Positions 1-6,109 of a stretch of 8,859 nt of DNA are shown piece after piece. A model generated the notes under the pieces. That model ran no database searches, had not been told where the DNA came from, and saw only the letters and a program-made list of their open reading frames with translations. The stretch is from NCBI GenBank assembly GCA_026388345.1, contig JAPLJY010000283.1, positions 1-8,859 of the forward strand, written 5' to 3'. This DNA is from Deltaproteobacteria bacterium (GTDB lineage Bacteria; Desulfobacterota; Syntrophia; Syntrophales; UBA5619). Made by a program: the position numbers and the translations under genes. Every line of letters starts with the position of its first letter. Position 1 is the first letter of the stretch.

Positions 1-896
1 AAGACGTCCGGGCAGCGGTCCTGGAAACGGCACGCCGCGGGAAGGTTATAAAGAGGCGGAACCGCACCGGGGATGGCCTTCAGAAAGACATCTCTCCCGA
101 CCGGTCCGTTCATGCGGGGAACGGAATTCATCAGACCTCGGGTATAAGGATGCAGGGGGGAGGAAAAGAGATCCCGCACGGGCCCCTGTTCCACGATCTG
201 ACCGGCGTACATCACGGCCACGGTCTCCGCCGTTTCTGCGACAACGCCGAGATCATGGGTGATCAGGACCACGGCGGCACCCGTCTCCACTTGGAGGCAA
301 CCGATAAGGTCGATCATCTGCGCCTGGATGGTCACATCGAGGGCGGTCGTCGGTTCGTCCGCCAGCATCACGCGCGGCCGGCATGCGAGCGCAATGGCGA
401 TCATCACCCGCTGTCTCATGCCGCCGCTCATCTGGTGCGGATAGTCCCCTGCACGCTTTTCCGGGGAGGGTATCCCGACCATCCGGAGCATCTCCACACT
501 CCGCTGTAGCGCGTTACGGCGGTCCATCCCCTGGTGGAGACGGATCACCTCGGCGATCTGTTCCCCGATGCGGAAGACCGGATTCAGGGAGGTCATCGGC
601 TCCTGGAAGATCATCGAAATCTCCCGGCCCCTGACTTTGCGCATCTCCTCCGGCGACAGGGTGAGAAGATCGCGGCCGTTGAAAAGAACGCTTCCGCCGA
701 CGATCCGTCCGGGGGGAGAGGGAACGAGCCTCAGGATGGAGAGAGCCAGAACCGTCTTCCCGCAGCCGGATTCTCCGACCACCCCGACGGTCCGTCCCGC
801 CTCGACCCGGAGATTGACCCCGTCAACCGCCCTGACGACGCCGCGCTCCGTCTCAAAATGGGTGCGGAGGCCTCTGACTTCAAGAATCGCTTCCAT
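1..896 (-). CDS. Oligopeptide/dipeptide ABC transporter ATP-binding protein (OppD/DppD type), 3' end cut by window
   Basis: The visible 298 residues form the cytoplasmic ATPase subunit that drives peptide import through an Opp/Dpp-type permease. Translation shows Walker A GESGCGKT at residues 41-48, a Q-loop (FQEP, Q98), the ABC signature SGGMRQR at about 157-163, Walker B ending in LADEP with catalytic Glu181, and the switch His214. After the ATPase core comes the family-specific C-terminal region: HPYTRGLM at 249-256, then IPG and the cysteines C289 and C295. The opening ([12 protein letters not shown]) is typical of the D rather than the F subunit. Family members are usually about 320-335 residues, so roughly 20-40 are missing past base 1. 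The start is fixed by an in-frame TAA directly before the ATG. I see no clear Shine-Dalgarno sequence. It lies 26 bases after pepA in the same direction. Substrate (oligo- or dipeptide, possibly nickel) cannot be told without the partner genes. Confidence 0.93.
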   Translation of the reverse strand, partial: MEAILEVRGLRTHFETERGVVRAVDGVNLRVEAGRTVGVVGESGCGKTVLALSILRLVPSPPGRIVGGSVLFNGRDLLTLSPEEMRKVRGREISMIFQEPMTSLNPVFRIGEQIAEVIRLHQGMDRRNALQRSVEMLRMVGIPSPEKRAGDYPHQMSGGMRQRVMIAIALACRPRVMLADEPTTALDVTIQAQMIDLIGCLQVETGAAVVLITHDLGVVAETAETVAVMYAGQIVEQGPVRDLFSSPLHPYTRGLMNSVPRMNGPVGRDVFLKAIPGAVPPLYNLPAACRFQDRCPDV

Positions 897-922
897 TTAA
901 GGCAGTCCGTTCTCTTCACTTA

Positions 923-2434
923 TCACTTTTCCGCTGCCCGATACCAGTTCCGCAGAAACTGGATCAGCAGGCGGACCCCCACCCCCGAAGCGCCCTTGGG
1001 GATGTAGGGTTTTTCCTTTGTGAGCCAGGCGGGACCGGCGATGTCCAGATGGACCCAGGGATAACCTCCGGTGAATTTGCTTAAGAATGCGGCCGCCGTG
1101 ATGGCCCCGCCCGCCCTGCCGCCGGAATTCTTGTAATCCGCGGCATCGCCCTTGATCAGTTCGTGATACTCTTCCCAGAGCGGCAGCTCCCACACCCTTT
1201 CCCCGGTGTAATCGGCGGCCTCACGGATTTCCCGTTTCAGATCTTCATCCGTTCCCATCATTCCGATCGTGTGATCGCCCAGGGCCACGATGCAGGCGCC
1301 CGTGAGGGTCGCCAGGTCGATGATGACGGCGGGCTTGAACCGGCCGGCGTAGGTCAGCGCGTCCGCGAGGATCAGGCGCCCTTCGGCGTCGGTCGTCACA
1401 ACCTCGATCGTCTGGCCCGAAAGGGATTTGAGAATATCGCCCGGTTTGTAAGCCTTCCCGCCCGGAAGGTTTTCCGTTGCCGGTACGATCCCGACCAGAT
1501 TCACCGGCAACCCGAGTTCCGCCGCGGCCCGAACGGCCGCAATCACCGCCGCCCCGCCCGCCATGTCCGTCTTCATCTGGTCCATTTTATCGGACGGCTT
1601 GATGGAGATCCCGCCGCTGTCGAAGGTGATCCCCTTGCCGACCAGGGCGACGACCGGGCTTGACTTCTTCCCCCCGCGGTATTCGAGGATGATCAACCGG
1701 GGCGGTTCGTCGCTGCCCCGGGCCACACCAAGGAGGGCATTCATCCCAAGTTCCTTCATCTGGCCGGCGTCGAGCACCGTACAGTGGATGTTCTTCCCCT
1801 TGGCGCTTTCCTTGGCCTCGTTTGCGAGATCGGACGGGGTCATCTCATTGGCCGGTGTGGAAACGATATCCCGCGCGAAGTTTGCCGCGGCGGCGATGAT
1901 TTCTGCCGTTTTCGCTGCAGCCCGGACGACCTTGTAAGCCGCATCGTCCTGATCCAGGATCGTGAACCCCGTAACCTCGCCTTCCTGCTCCCGATCGACA
2001 GTCTTGAATGGCAGAAACCGATAAAGACCCAGTATGACCCCTTCCACGACCGCCTCGGCCATTCGTTCGAGCGGCAGGTCCATATTCGTGATATTCAGGG
2101 ATGTGGAGAACTCAACGATGTTCAGGGAACGGATCCGCTGTGCAGCCCTGGCAAATGTCTCCCGCAGTCGATCCGGCGAAAAATCCAGCCTCTTTCCCAG
2201 GCCCACGACGACGATCCGCCTGACCGGAAGGTCCCCCCGGGTATAGAGCACGGCGATCTGGTTCACCCGGCCCGTAAAATCACCCATACGGATGATCTCC
2301 CGTATCAGACCGCCACTTCTTTCATTCAGCAGGGCGGCAACGCCCTCAAGCCCGGTTTCGCCCTCAAAGAGGGTCACGACCGCCGCTTCGGTTGCATGCT
2401 CCGCAAGACTGCCTTTTCTGACTTGAATCTTCAT
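923..2434 (-). CDS. pepA: Leucyl aminopeptidase (M17 family)
   Basis: 503-residue cytosolic metallo-aminopeptidase that removes N-terminal residues from peptides, expected to be hexameric with two metal ions per subunit. The C-terminal catalytic domain carries all the expected residues at a constant offset of 3 from E. coli PepA: metal ligands K267, D272, D290, D349 and E351, and catalytic K279 (SIKPSD) and R353. The N-terminal domain (about 1-165) is the more variable macro-like part. Length matches the family. The open frame runs upstream through both tRNA genes, so the real start must be downstream of them. ATG at 2434 has GGAG six bases upstream; the alternative ATG at 2446 has no ribosome binding site. 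The classic M17 signature NTDAEGRL reads TTDAEGRL here (Asn to Thr at 347). The ABC ATPase gene follows by 26 bases, which suggests a shared transcript for peptide use. Confidence 0.96.
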   Translation of the reverse strand: MKIQVRKGSLAEHATEAAVVTLFEGETGLEGVAALLNERSGGLIREIIRMGDFTGRVNQIAVLYTRGDLPVRRIVVVGLGKRLDFSPDRLRETFARAAQRIRSLNIVEFSTSLNITNMDLPLERMAEAVVEGVILGLYRFLPFKTVDREQEGEVTGFTILDQDDAAYKVVRAAAKTAEIIAAAANFARDIVSTPANEMTPSDLANEAKESAKGKNIHCTVLDAGQMKELGMNALLGVARGSDEPPRLIILEYRGGKKSSPVVALVGKGITFDSGGISIKPSDKMDQMKTDMAGGAAVIAAVRAAAELGLPVNLVGIVPATENLPGGKAYKPGDILKSLSGQTIEVVTTDAEGRLILADALTYAGRFKPAVIIDLATLTGACIVALGDHTIGMMGTDEDLKREIREAADYTGERVWELPLWEEYHELIKGDAADYKNSGGRAGGAITAAAFLSKFTGGYPWVHLDIAGPAWLTKEKPYIPKGASGVGVRLLIQFLRNWYRAAEK

Positions 2435-2440
2435 GTTTTT

Positions 2441-2444
2441 CTCC
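2441..2444 (-). promoter_or_regulatory. Ribosome binding site deciding the pepA start
   Basis: GGAG followed by six bases (AAAAAC) and ATG at 2434. It overlaps the alternative in-frame ATG at 2446, which itself lacks a purine-rich leader, so the downstream ATG is preferred. Confidence 0.7.
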
Positions 2445-2520
2445 ATGCTGCTGGTTTGCCCAAGCGTCCCTGAACCGGGATTGTCGCGCAGTGGTCGCCC
2501 GGCTTCCGCCACCGGCGCGT

Positions 2521-2558
2521 AAGAATAAGGGGGCAAGCGGAAAACCGCTGCCCCCTTT
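2521..2558 (-). terminator. Rho-independent terminator after tRNA-Cys
   Basis: On the minus strand the sequence after the tRNA-Cys CCA forms a GC-rich hairpin: AAGGGGGCAGCGG, a TTTT loop, then CCGCTTGCCCCCTT. It has one bulged base and about 13 paired positions. It is followed by TTATTCTT, an interrupted T tract. It begins 6 bases past the tRNA and ends about 86 bases before the pepA start, so it should close the tRNA transcript. The interrupted T tract leaves room for some read-through into pepA. Confidence 0.85.
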
Positions 2559-2564
2559 GCGGTC

Positions 2565-2640
2565 TGGAGGCGGCACCCGGATTTGAACCGGGGAATAACG
2601 GTTTTGCAGACCGCTGCCTTAGCCACTTGGCTATGCCGCC
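2565..2640 (-). tRNA. tRNA-Cys (anticodon GCA)
   Basis: 76 bases including an encoded CCA. The cloverleaf is complete: acceptor GGCGGCA with TGCCGCC, D-arm GCC/GGC, anticodon stem GCGGT/ACCGT (one G-U pair) with loop CTGCAAA giving anticodon GCA, and T stem CCCGG/CCGGG with loop TTCAAAT. The discriminator base is U, as expected for cysteine. It lies 15 bases after tRNA-Gly in the same transcript. Confidence 0.97.
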
Positions 2641-2655
2641 GTTCGGGTAAAAAAA

Positions 2656-2730
2656 TGGAGCGGGCGAACGGATTTGAACCGTCGACGTCCACCTTGGCAA
2701 GGTGGCACTCTACCACTGAGTTACGCCCGC
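2656..2730 (-). tRNA. tRNA-Gly (anticodon GCC)
   Basis: 75 bases including an encoded CCA. Acceptor GCGGGCG pairs with CGCCCGC, D stem ACTC with GAGT, anticodon stem CCACC with GGTGG around loop TTGCCAA (anticodon GCC), and T stem GACGG with CCGTT (one G-U pair) around TTCAAAT. The discriminator is U, as in other bacterial glycine tRNAs. Seven T residues follow directly after the CCA on the minus strand. It is the first gene after the promoter at 2751-2778. Confidence 0.97.
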
Positions 2731-2750
2731 TCAGATCGTGATGGGGCGTG

Positions 2751-2778
2751 ACTATAACAAATAAAATTCGTTTGTCAA
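2751..2778 (-). promoter_or_regulatory. Sigma-70-type promoter for the tRNA-Gly/tRNA-Cys pair
   Basis: Minus strand shows a perfect -35 TTGACA (2773-2778), a 16-base spacer and -10 TATAGT (2751-2756, five of six consensus bases). Transcription should start near 2744, leaving a leader of about 14 bases before tRNA-Gly. The bases just after the -10 are GC-rich (CACGCCCC). Such a discriminator is typical of stable-RNA promoters under stringent (ppGpp) control; that regulation is inferred. A short T run lies just upstream of the -35. Confidence 0.85.
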
Positions 2779-2899
2779 TGAAAAACTTGTCCCTTTCCGC
2801 ACCGCAAACGGGCCGGTCGGCATGGATATTTATTATAATTATTTCAATGGTATTTATATACTTGGCCATCCACCGGAAGAAGCTATCGTCGTGGAGGGT
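2779..2899. other. Non-coding spacer between pgsA and the tRNA promoter, with an AT-rich tract
   Basis: 121 bases between the pgsA stop and the tRNA promoter. Bases 2826-2860 hold only 3 G/C out of 35, in sharp contrast to the GC-rich surroundings. The tract contains the palindrome ATTATAAT, so a TATAAT hexamer is present on both strands, but neither has a good -35 at proper spacing. I see no strong hairpin plus T tract that would terminate pgsA. The open frames across it on both strands (2748-2930 plus; the upstream extension of pepA to 2869 minus) look accidental. Confidence 0.6.
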
Positions 2900-3508
2900 T
2901 CAGCCATTTCTCCGGATGCTGTTCCGGTAAAACTTGAGAAAGTAATCGACCCCGGAGGTGACCGTAAGGATCAACGCGATGTAGAGGATCACCATGCCGA
3001 CCTTATGGGCGTCGGCGCCGATGAATGGATAATGGATCATCAACGCGGAAACGGCGAAGATCTGGCAGAGCGTCTTTCGTTTTCCAAGGGGGCTCGCCTG
3101 GATGATCATCCCTTCGGAGGAGGCGATGTTGCGGATGCCGTCCACGGCGAAATCGCGGATGATGATGACGGCGACGATCCAGGCGGGGATCCGGCCGATC
3201 GGGATCATCAGGATCATCGCCGTGTTGACGATTAGTTTGTCGGCGATCGGATCGAGGAACTTGCCCATCGTCGTGACGATCTCAAATCTCCGGGCGATGT
3301 ATCCGTCAAGAAGATCGGTCAGGGCCGCCGCGATGAAGAGGATTGCGATGACGAGGCTCATGGCCGGTCCCGGGGAGAAAAGAAGGCAAAAAAGCGCCGG
3401 GATCACCCCGATCCGCAGCATGGTGATCGTATTGGGGAGGTTGAAGACCTCCCTCTTCTCCTCCGGAATGGGCAACCGGTCAAACGACCGCTTCAGAAAA
3501 TCGATCAT
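2900..3508 (-). CDS. pgsA: CDP-diacylglycerol--glycerol-3-phosphate 3-phosphatidyltransferase
   Basis: 202-residue inner-membrane enzyme that joins CDP-diacylglycerol and glycerol-3-phosphate to make phosphatidylglycerol phosphate, the committed step to phosphatidylglycerol and cardiolipin. The CDP-alcohol phosphotransferase motif D-x2-D-G-x2-A-R-x8-G-x3-D-x3-D is intact: D65, D68, G69, A72, R73, G82, D86, D90. Hydrophobic stretches at about 30-45, 50-64, 92-117, 145-163 and 170-188 fit the usual polytopic fold. The N-terminus is about 20 residues longer than minimal family members before the NLPNTITMLRI opening. Another CDP-alcohol transferase such as PssA is possible, but the NLPNxxTxxR start and length favour PgsA. 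A GAGGAG lies about 9 bases before the ATG. The YHS-like gene ends 26 bases upstream. It is the last protein gene of the block before the tRNAs. Confidence 0.93.
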   Translation of the reverse strand: MIDFLKRSFDRLPIPEEKREVFNLPNTITMLRIGVIPALFCLLFSPGPAMSLVIAILFIAAALTDLLDGYIARRFEIVTTMGKFLDPIADKLIVNTAMILMIPIGRIPAWIVAVIIIRDFAVDGIRNIASSEGMIIQASPLGKRKTLCQIFAVSALMIHYPFIGADAHKVGMVILYIALILTVTSGVDYFLKFYRNSIRRNG

Positions 3509-3534
3509 CGCGGGGATCTCCTCGCCATCCCGTT

Positions 3535-3807
3535 TTACCTCTTTCGATACTGTTCAAGACATTTCTGCGAACAGAAATAGACCTTCTTCCCGTCGATCTC
3601 CGTCCGGAAGGCCTGGCTCACGGGAACATATGCGTGGCATTCTGGGTCTTCCACCAGTTCCTCGCCGGCGGCGGGGTTTTTGATCTTTGCCGGACCGGGC
3701 TTCCCGCCGACTGCCGGAAAGCTCGTCCGGATCAGCTTGTACAGGAGATAAATCACAACAATGCCGATGATCAACCTGAGTATCATCTTTATATTGTCCC
3801 TCATCAT
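3535..3807 (-). CDS. Small membrane-anchored YHS-like (putative metal-binding) protein
   Basis: 90 residues of unknown function. A single hydrophobic segment at about 8-26 is flanked by basic residues and followed by a Pro/Gly/Lys-rich linker (31-50). The C-terminal domain starts DPECHAYVP (54-62) and ends YFCSQKC (77-83). This layout, one Cys after a DP pair and a later C-x3-C, resembles YHS/TRASH-type metal-binding modules. C57, C79 and C83 are candidate ligands; the fourth could be H58 or water. YHS modules normally read DPVCG, so C-H here is slightly unusual. Two adjacent ATG codons (3807, 3804) follow GGAGG at 5 and 8 bases, and either could be used. It is 33 bases after folK and 26 before pgsA, so co-transcription is likely. 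A role in metal sensing or handling at the membrane is inference. Confidence 0.85.
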   Translation of the reverse strand: MMRDNIKMILRLIIGIVVIYLLYKLIRTSFPAVGGKPGPAKIKNPAAGEELVEDPECHAYVPVSQAFRTEIDGKKVYFCSQKCLEQYRKR

Positions 3808-3840
3808 CGCTTCCTCCGCGGCCGATCCGCCGCGGATCGT

Positions 3841-4380
3841 TCATTCGCCTGCCTTTTCATCTGCGCAAGGCTCGACGAAACCCGGGTCCGTCAGGCGATC
3901 CAGCAGACCGCGGGCGGAGACGCCGAAGGCGGGATGAATCACATAGGAGGCAAGCTCGCAGAGCGGTTCAAGCACAAAACGCCGCCGGTGCATCTCCGGG
4001 TGGGGAATGACCAGTCCTTCCTCCGCGATAACCTCCTGACCGTAGAGGAGCAGATCCAGATCAATCACCCGCGGCCCCCAGCGCGGACCCTCCGTCCGTC
4101 CCATCTCACGCTCGATCCCTTTCAAGGCTGCAAAAAGCTTTCGGGGTCTCAGCTCCGTCCGGATCTCCGCAACGGCATTGATGAACCATGCCTGTTCCCG
4201 GGGTCCGACCGGTTCGGTCCGGTAGAGGGAGGAACTGCGGAGGAGACGGATTTCCGGAACCGCTCCGAGGCGCCGGACGGCATCCCGGCACTGAACAGCG
4301 GGATCTCCCATATTGGCGCCGATCCCGATGAAGGCGACGACTCCCCGCACCCCTTCTCCGGACGGCTCCCGGGATCCCAT
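3841..4380 (-). CDS. folK: 2-amino-4-hydroxy-6-hydroxymethyldihydropteridine diphosphokinase (HPPK)
   Basis: Cytosolic enzyme that transfers pyrophosphate from ATP to 6-hydroxymethyl-dihydropterin, the step before dihydropteroate synthase in folate synthesis. The HPPK signature RWGPRVIDLDLLLYG is at residues 100-114. D107 and D109 match the magnesium-binding Asp95 and Asp97 of E. coli HPPK, and W101 and R104 match Trp89 and Arg92. The N-terminal GIGANMGD is the usual GLGSNxGD strand-turn. The coordinates use ATG at 4380, 11 bases past the dapB stop, giving 179 residues, but its GGAG is only two bases away. A GTG at 4350 has GGAG at five bases and would give 169 residues starting MRGVVAFIGIGAN, closer to the usual N-terminus; I consider it at least equally likely. 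No folB or folP is adjacent. Confidence 0.94.
   Translation of the reverse strand: MGSREPSGEGVRGVVAFIGIGANMGDPAVQCRDAVRRLGAVPEIRLLRSSSLYRTEPVGPREQAWFINAVAEIRTELRPRKLFAALKGIEREMGRTEGPRWGPRVIDLDLLLYGQEVIAEEGLVIPHPEMHRRRFVLEPLCELASYVIHPAFGVSARGLLDRLTDPGFVEPCADEKAGE
4356..4359 (-). promoter_or_regulatory. Candidate ribosome binding site for a GTG start of folK
   Basis: GGAG then AAGGG and GTG at 4350-4348, in frame with folK. The spacing of five bases is better than the two bases available to the ATG at 4380. This site supports a folK protein about 10 residues shorter. Confidence 0.5.
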
Positions 4381-4391
4381 TTCTCCACCCG

Positions 4392-5201
4392 CTATCCTGC
4401 CTTCAGGCCGAGGACATCCTGCATGTCGTAGAGGCCGTTTTCCCGGCCAACGATCCAGAGGGCCGCCCGAATCGCACCCCGGGCAAAGTTATCCCGGCTG
4501 TGCGCCCGGTGGATGAATTCCAGCCTCTCCCCCATCCCGCCGAAGATTACCGTATGTTCTCCGACGATGTCCCCGGCCCGGACGGTCTGGATCCCGATTT
4601 CCGGTTTTGTTCGCTCCCCGATCATCCCCTTGCGGCTGTAGACGCCGACCCGGTCGAGATCCCGTCCGAGACTCTCCGCGATGACCTGCGCCATCTTCAG
4701 GGCCGTGCCGCTTGGGGCGTCCTTCTTCAGGTGGTGATGGGCCTCCACGATCTCCACATCGTAATCATCTCCGAGGATGCCGGCAACATCCGCAAGGACC
4801 TTGAGCAGGACATTCACGCCGACGCTCATGTTCGGGGCGAGAACACACCGGGCGGAGGCGGAAAGCTCACGTACCCGCTTCATCTCTTCTGCGGTGAAGC
4901 CGGTGCTCCCGATCACGATGGCCTTTCCCTTCGCCGCCGCAATCTCAAGGTTTCTCACGGAAACCTCGTGGGAGGTGAAGTCGATCACAACATCCCCGCA
5001 ATCGATACAGCGGTCCAGATCATCCCCGATCAGAATCCCCGTCCGGCCGAGCCCCAGCCCCTCGCCGACATCCCGACCGATCGCGGGATGCCCCTTCCGC
5101 TCCGCAGCGCCCGCCAGCTCGATGCCGTCCGTCTCCGCGATGAGGCTGACAATTCGTCCCCCCATCCGCCCCCCGGCGCCTGTTACAATGGCCCTGATCA
5201 T
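4392..5201 (-). CDS. dapB: 4-hydroxy-tetrahydrodipicolinate reductase
   Basis: 269-residue cytosolic enzyme that reduces the DapA product with NAD(P)H to tetrahydrodipicolinate in the diaminopimelate/lysine pathway. The Rossmann loop GAGGRMG is at residues 8-14. The E34-R35 pair at the end of strand 2 sits where E. coli has Glu38-Arg39, compatible with use of both NADH and NADPH. The family signature matches fully at 150-167 (EIVEAHHHLKKDAPSGTA). Catalytic His155 and Lys159 correspond to E. coli His159 and Lys163. Length is normal. The start follows GAGGGGG, which overlaps the end of dapA; only 9 bases separate the two genes, consistent with translational coupling. folK follows by 11 bases. 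Confidence 0.98.
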   Translation of the reverse strand: MIRAIVTGAGGRMGGRIVSLIAETDGIELAGAAERKGHPAIGRDVGEGLGLGRTGILIGDDLDRCIDCGDVVIDFTSHEVSVRNLEIAAAKGKAIVIGSTGFTAEEMKRVRELSASARCVLAPNMSVGVNVLLKVLADVAGILGDDYDVEIVEAHHHLKKDAPSGTALKMAQVIAESLGRDLDRVGVYSRKGMIGERTKPEIGIQTVRAGDIVGEHTVIFGGMGERLEFIHRAHSRDNFARGAIRAALWIVGRENGLYDMQDVLGLKAG

Positions 5202-5210
5202 GATTCCCCC

Positions 5211-6089
5211 TCACCCGATCAATAATCCGTAGTCCTGCATCGCCTTCTTCAGCGCCGCCTCGTTTTTCTCCGCCATTCGGCAGAGGGGAAGGCGCAGTTC
5301 ATAGGCGATCTTCCCCATCATCGCGAGCGCCGCCTTGACCGGGATCGGGTTCGTTTCGATGAACAGGGCGTCGATCAGCGGGCTCATCTGGTGATGGAGG
5401 GAGCGCGCCTTCGCAAGGTCGCCGGCGGCAAAGGCGTCGACCATGGCAGCCATATCTTGCGGAACGATATTGGAGATCACGGAGATGACCCCCTTCCCGC
5501 CGATGGCGAGGAGCCCGAGGGTAAAGATGTCGTCGCCGGATAGGACGGAAAAATCGGCCCCGCACAGGCGGATCACATCGCTCATCTGCTTGAGGGAGCC
5601 GGAGGCCTCCTTGACGCCGACGATGTTCGGGATCTCGGCCAGCCGGACCAGCGTCTCCGTAGCCATGTTCACGCCTGTCCGGCCCTGGATGTTATAGATG
5701 ACGATGGGGATCGGCACCTCTTCCGCGATGGCCCGGTAGTGCAGGTAGAGACCCTCCTGCGTCGGACGGTTGTAATAGGGGCAGACGATCAGCGCCGCGT
5801 CGGCCCCCGCCTTCCAGGCATGTTTCGTCAGGCGGATCGCCTCCGCCGTGCTGTTGGAGCCCGTACCGGCGATGACCGGCACCCGCTTTTTCACCGCTTC
5901 GACCGTGATCTCGATCACGCGGTCATGCTCCTCATGGGAGAGGGTGGTCGATTCGCCCGTGGTGCCGCAGGGGGCAATACCGTCCGTCCCGCCGGCGATC
6001 TGTTCTTCGATGAGGCGGCGCAGAGCCCCCTCATCCACTTTTCCGTCCCTGAACGGCGTTACAATCGCGACGATGGCGCCTCCAAACAT
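5211..6089 (-). CDS. dapA: 4-hydroxy-tetrahydrodipicolinate synthase
   Basis: 292-residue TIM-barrel enzyme that condenses pyruvate with aspartate semialdehyde, the first committed step toward diaminopimelate and lysine. The Schiff-base lysine is K160 (GVKEASG). The proton-relay residues T43 (GTTGES), Y132 and Y106 are present, as is substrate-binding R137, all one less than E. coli numbering. Residues matching the lysine-inhibition site of E. coli (His53, His56, Asn80, Glu84, Tyr106) are kept as H52, H55, N79, E83 and Y105, so feedback inhibition by lysine is expected. The loop usually written YN(V/I)PGRTG reads YNIQGRTG, with Gln for Pro at 135. The frame is open up to 6113, but AAGGAGG four bases before ATG 6089 and the normal MFGGAIVAIVTPF opening set the start. 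It lies 20 bases after lysA. Confidence 0.98.
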   Translation of the reverse strand: MFGGAIVAIVTPFRDGKVDEGALRRLIEEQIAGGTDGIAPCGTTGESTTLSHEEHDRVIEITVEAVKKRVPVIAGTGSNSTAEAIRLTKHAWKAGADAALIVCPYYNRPTQEGLYLHYRAIAEEVPIPIVIYNIQGRTGVNMATETLVRLAEIPNIVGVKEASGSLKQMSDVIRLCGADFSVLSGDDIFTLGLLAIGGKGVISVISNIVPQDMAAMVDAFAAGDLAKARSLHHQMSPLIDALFIETNPIPVKAALAMMGKIAYELRLPLCRMAEKNEAALKKAMQDYGLLIG

Positions 6090-6093
6090 ATTT

Positions 6094-6100
6094 CCTCCTT
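6094..6100 (-). promoter_or_regulatory. Strong Shine-Dalgarno sequence deciding the dapA start
   Basis: AAGGAGG followed by AAAT and ATG at 6089. It is the best ribosome binding site in the window and excludes the longer in-frame start near 6113, which would overlap the end of lysA. Confidence 0.85.
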
Positions 6101-6109
6101 GCCTCTTTC

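Noticed and set aside
2461..2520. Weak hairpin (GTGG...CCAC) in the pepA leader
   Set aside because: The stem is short and bulged, with no T tract or family pattern; such pairings are expected by chance in GC-rich sequence.
2435..2869. N-terminal extension of the pepA frame up to 2869
   Set aside because: It would read through the terminator, both tRNAs and their promoter; pepA has a normal start with a ribosome binding site at 2434.
2748..2930. Plus-strand 60-codon frame with a hydrophobic stretch
   Set aside because: It starts inside the tRNA promoter, its hydrophobic residues come from translating the AT-rich tract, and it runs into the pgsA coding region in antisense. No family resemblance.
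3140..3260. Repeated GATCATC/GATGATG-like words on the plus strand, suggesting a tandem repeat
   Set aside because: They fall inside pgsA and reflect Ile/Met/Asp-rich membrane-segment codons; spacing is irregular and the protein motif is intact.
3634..4431. 265-codon plus-strand frame opposite folK and the YHS-like gene
   Set aside because: It is antisense to two well-supported genes, has no recognisable domain, and long antisense frames are common in GC-rich DNA.
4500..5225. 241-codon plus-strand frame opposite dapB
   Set aside because: It is a shadow of dapB, whose motifs and length are complete; the antisense product has low-complexity Asp/Pro/His-rich composition.
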